Both the position numbers and the translations under genes were made by a program. Below are positions 61,076-64,000 of a DNA stretch of 64,000 bases, piece after piece. The stretch spans positions 38,585 through 102,584 of the forward strand of contig NZ_RYFF01000018.1 in the NCBI RefSeq assembly GCF_004138165.1, given 5' to 3'. The notes under the pieces were generated by a model. It searched no databases, was not told where the DNA came from, and saw only the letters and a program-made list of their open reading frames with translations. This DNA is from Candidatus Chloroploca sp. Khr17 (GTDB lineage: Bacteria > Chloroflexota > Chloroflexia > Chloroflexales > Chloroflexaceae). The stretch's first letter is position 1; each line of letters begins with the position of its first letter.

Positions 61076-64000
61076 TCGCACGATCTGGAAGCAGCCGCTG
61101 CCATGGTTAATAATCTTAGCCCTTATGCTCCTTGGGGTGGGCTTGCTCGGTGTTGCTCGCATTGCGTTGGAGTTCGCGATGCCGGGCATTTCGCGTTACA
61201 GTGGCGAATTTGGTTTGCTAGATGAGCGCCCGAATTATTCATTCTGGCCCTTGCCCTTCCGGAGGAGTCAGCCGCCCAGTGGACCCCTGATCGAGGCGGC
61301 TGAACTGGATCGCAATCAACAGGACGCTAATGTGCCAGGCGGTATCTTGCCGACGGCTCCGCCGGTGAGCCAGTTTGGGTTGCCAGATCCGCTTGATCCG
61401 ACGCCAACTCCCTCGCCTACAGCGACCGAGGCTACGGCTAGTCCGACGTCTTCACCAACAACGTCACCAACGGTGTTACCTGCTGGCCTGATAACCGCGA
61501 CGAGTGTGGCGACCGTTGCCCCGCCATCGACGGCAACACCGCTCTCTGGGCCTCCTCTGGTCGCAACGCCGACGGCGGCGACGCCTGTGGATGCGTCACC
61601 GACAGCAACGCCAATCACTGCCCCTGGTGGTTCGGTGACACCGTTGCCAGCAACACCAGTTGCAACTACCGATACCTCGCCTTCAGCGACACCAACGACG
61701 CCTGGGCAACCCACTGCGACAGCGACGTCTGCGCCTTCAACGGCGACGTCTGCGCCTCCAACGGCGACGTCCGCGCCTCCAACGGCGACGCCAACGAATA
61801 TGCCGACCCCAACGGCAACGCCTGAACCAGAAATACCGGCAGTAGGCTTTTCAACGACTGCGGTGACGGCAAGTGAAGGGGATGGTTTTGCGATTTTTGA
61901 GGTTCGCCTGAGCGAGCCTTTTTTCCGTACGGTCTCGTTGGCCTATCAGACCAGTGATGGAACGGCAACGGCGGGGCTTGACTATCGCCCAGCCAGTGGC
62001 AGCCTGGTCTTTCGCCCTGGTGAGGTCTTTCAGACGATTCGGATCGAGATTTTGCCCGATGAACTGAACGAACCTCCCGAGACGGTCTTGCTGCGGTTGA
62101 GTAATCCCGTCAATGCGACGCTGGTTGGCTCGCCAACCGCTGTGCTGACTATTCTTGATAGCAATGCGCCGCCAACAGTGCGCTTTCTTGGGAGCAGTCA
62201 TCGGGTGAGCGAGGATGTTGGTAGCACGTCGGTGACGATTGAGTTGACTCAGCCGAGTGCCTTTGATGTCCAGGTACCGTTTGTTGTTGGTGGTACTTTG
62301 CCCCAGAGTGAACATACGCTTCGGGATGGGACGGTGCTGATTTCCGCCGGTTCAACGAGTGTGCGGCTGCGTTTCGGGATCAGTGATAATCGCATTGATG
62401 AAGACGATCGCAACCTGCTTATTACCCTTGGTTCACCAACCAACGCGAACCTTGGCAGTCCAAGCATTTATGTGCTCACGGTGGAAGACAATGATACCGC
62501 CGGGGTAACGCTGAACCAGACGGCGTTTACGCTGGACGAGGGTCAGTCGGCAACCTATACGGTGGTGTTGAAGAGCCAGCCTGTGCATCCAGTGGTGGTG
62601 CGCCTGAATCCGGATGTGCAACTGGCGGTTGCCGTGCCTGAATTGCTCTTTACTCCCGACACCTGGGATGTTCCTCAGACGGTCTCCTTTGCGGTGGCTG
62701 ATGACCTGATTGATGAGGATGACCTGCATACGGGCCGGATGAGCCATACCCTAGCGAGCCTTGATCCTCGGTATAACCAGGCGACAGCCGTTTTTGCTGT
62801 GCCTGATGTAGTCGTGAGCATTCGCGATAATGATACGGCAGGCGTTGAGATCGTGACTGGTAAGCGGCAGTTGAGTGAAAATCCTGCGGTATCTGATCAT
62901 CAAACGACCTACTCGTTGCGCCTGAAGACGCAGCCGCTTGCTCCGGTCACGCTCAGTGTCGTCTTTGATCGCGCTCAACTCTCACTTGAACCGGTCGTGC
63001 TCCAGTTTGATGCGAGCAATTGGAATGTGCCTCAGGTCGTGAAGGTTACTGCCGTCAATGATGTGATTGATGAAGCGGATCTGTATACGACCTTTGTTGA
63101 TCATTTAGTGGCAAGTACTGACTCTAGATACGATCAGAGGACAGCGCCTTTTGTCCCGTTGTTTCCAATTGAGTTTACAATTCTTGATAATGATACGGCA
63201 GGCTTGCTGATTGATCCGTTGATTCTTGAGCTGCATGAAACACCGGGGCATCCGAATCATATGGGTACCTATACGGTGCGTTTGAATAGTCAGCCAACTG
63301 CCCCGGTTTTGGTAGGGCTCAGTTTTGATCCGGCCAACCCGCTCGATGCACGTTTGCCGCGTGAAGTGACGCTCAGTGCCAATGAACTCCGCTTTACGGC
63401 GGAAAATTGGAATGTGCCTCAGAGCATCGTGGTGACAACGATTGATGATCGCGCTGACGAACTTGATCCCCATTTCCAGCGCATTCATCACACAACAGCA
63501 AGCAGTGACCCGAAGTACGAGGGCCTGCGCCAGACAGTCGTTGGGCGTATTACTGATAATGACTCCTCGGGGTTGATTGCCATCACGGGCAATCTCCGGG
63601 TGAGTGAAAATCCCAATGCTGCGAATCATCAGACAACCTACCTGGTCAATCTTGCGAGTCAGCCAGTGGCACCGGTTGTCGTCAACCTTGATTATGATGC
63701 TTCCCAGGTTACCGTCACACCAGCATCGTTGATTTTTACGCCCGATAATTGGAATGATGCACGTGAAGTGACGGTCAGGGCTGTTGATGATCGTATTGAT
63801 GAAGATGATCTGCATGCAACTGATATACGCCATACTTTACTAAGTAGTGACCCGAATTATAATCAATCTGCGGATCTGATTATAACAATTGAGATTCTTG
63901 ACAACGACACGGCGGGCGTCGCCATCACGCCGACGACGGTGGACGTGGCCGAGGGTGGGGCGAGTGCGAGCTACGCGGTGCGCTTGGAGAGCCAACCGAC
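61026..64000 (+). CDS. Large surface protein with Calx-beta repeats (partial, runs off the end)
   Basis: The frame is open from ATG 61026 to the window edge (991 codons). An N-terminal anchor (about residues 23-50, PLPWLIILALMLLG) is followed by a Thr/Pro/Ser/Ala stalk to about residue 270. A Calx-beta domain (VTASEGDGFAIFEVRLSEP, then TADGLDY-like signature TAGLDYRPASG) comes next. Further modules of 113-123 residues each begin at a DNDTAG motif (nt 62487, 62826, 63186, 63555, 63900). No ribosome site precedes 61026; ATG 61125 is an alternative. Calx-beta domains bind calcium in adhesins. Confidence 0.85.
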   Translation, partial: MIFQALKRRPKWLRLPDRTIWKQPLPWLIILALMLLGVGLLGVARIALEFAMPGISRYSGEFGLLDERPNYSFWPLPFRRSQPPSGPLIEAAELDRNQQDANVPGGILPTAPPVSQFGLPDPLDPTPTPSPTATEATASPTSSPTTSPTVLPAGLITATSVATVAPPSTATPLSGPPLVATPTAATPVDASPTATPITAPGGSVTPLPATPVATTDTSPSATPTTPGQPTATATSAPSTATSAPPTATSAPPTATPTNMPTPTATPEPEIPAVGFSTTAVTASEGDGFAIFEVRLSEPFFRTVSLAYQTSDGTATAGLDYRPASGSLVFRPGEVFQTIRIEILPDELNEPPETVLLRLSNPVNATLVGSPTAVLTILDSNAPPTVRFLGSSHRVSEDVGSTSVTIELTQPSAFDVQVPFVVGGTLPQSEHTLRDGTVLISAGSTSVRLRFGISDNRIDEDDRNLLITLGSPTNANLGSPSIYVLTVEDNDTAGVTLNQTAFTLDEGQSATYTVVLKSQPVHPVVVRLNPDVQLAVAVPELLFTPDTWDVPQTVSFAVADDLIDEDDLHTGRMSHTLASLDPRYNQATAVFAVPDVVVSIRDNDTAGVEIVTGKRQLSENPAVSDHQTTYSLRLKTQPLAPVTLSVVFDRAQLSLEPVVLQFDASNWNVPQVVKVTAVNDVIDEADLYTTFVDHLVASTDSRYDQRTAPFVPLFPIEFTILDNDTAGLLIDPLILELHETPGHPNHMGTYTVRLNSQPTAPVLVGLSFDPANPLDARLPREVTLSANELRFTAENWNVPQSIVVTTIDDRADELDPHFQRIHHTTASSDPKYEGLRQTVVGRITDNDSSGLIAITGNLRVSENPNAANHQTTYLVNLASQPVAPVVVNLDYDASQVTVTPASLIFTPDNWNDAREVTVRAVDDRIDEDDLHATDIRHTLLSSDPNYNQSADLIITIEILDNDTAGVAITPTTVDVAEGGASASYAVRLESQP

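Overview
The window looks like chromosome from a filamentous, probably phototrophic member of the Chloroflexota (Chloroflexales-like). That is an inference. It rests on the gene repertoire (HD-GYP, SpoIIE-type and PAS/HAMP kinase signalling, a NACHT-like NTPase fused to an FGE fold, a DarA-type c-di-AMP receptor, a UbiA/flavoprotein pair), moderately high GC by eye, and intergenic space crowded with palindromic repeats. No rRNA, phage or CRISPR array is visible.

Region 1 (1-13.3 kb) is mainly minus strand: Nudix, CcdA, a PAP2-like membrane protein, a GT4 glycosyltransferase, a zinc-ribbon protein, PrsW, then a histidine cluster (hisC, hisN, mazG-like, hisB). A PhoB/PhoR-like two-component pair and tRNA-Pro lie inside it. 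A SpoIIE-type phosphatase and an O-methyltransferase follow. Region 2 (13.5-17.7 kb) has tRNA-Gln, prs, a CNNM/CorC protein, cdd, the SRP RNA (minus strand), and a 200-bp cluster of DnaA boxes that is my best candidate for a replication origin. Strand preference and C/G skew both change around it. A DUF151 nuclease closes this region.

Region 3 (17.8-32.1 kb) holds the NACHT-FGE protein, a minus-strand operon (metallophosphoesterase, GH13 alpha-glucosidase, penicillin-acylase-like hydrolase), a degenerate isoprenyl synthase homologue, small membrane proteins, an alpha/beta hydrolase and a large PAS-GAF-HD-GYP protein. Region 4 (32.1-39.1 kb) is a peptide-type ABC importer operon behind a consensus promoter. 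Its binding protein is circularly permuted, and the operon is interrupted by a small IS200/IS605-like remnant. Region 5 (39.2-51.7 kb) holds an enoyl-CoA hydratase, coaE, an amidohydrolase-CYTH fusion, a GH13-like protein lacking its nucleophile, a class II HDAC-like protein, hisH-hisA, a coiled-coil protein, a THUMP methyltransferase, trmD and a hydrolase. Region 6 (51.8-64 kb) holds msrB beside a phnE remnant, a histidine kinase, a UbiA prenyltransferase with a flavoprotein, a DUF1269-like protein, a GT4 enzyme, a c-di-AMP receptor, a Cache/HAMP/PAS kinase and the start of a large Calx-beta surface protein that runs off the end.

The observations most worth following up are the circularly permuted solute-binding protein, the DnaA-box cluster, the SAH-deaminase/CYTH fusion, the repeated use of long near-perfect hairpins at gene ends, and several catalytically eroded homologues.
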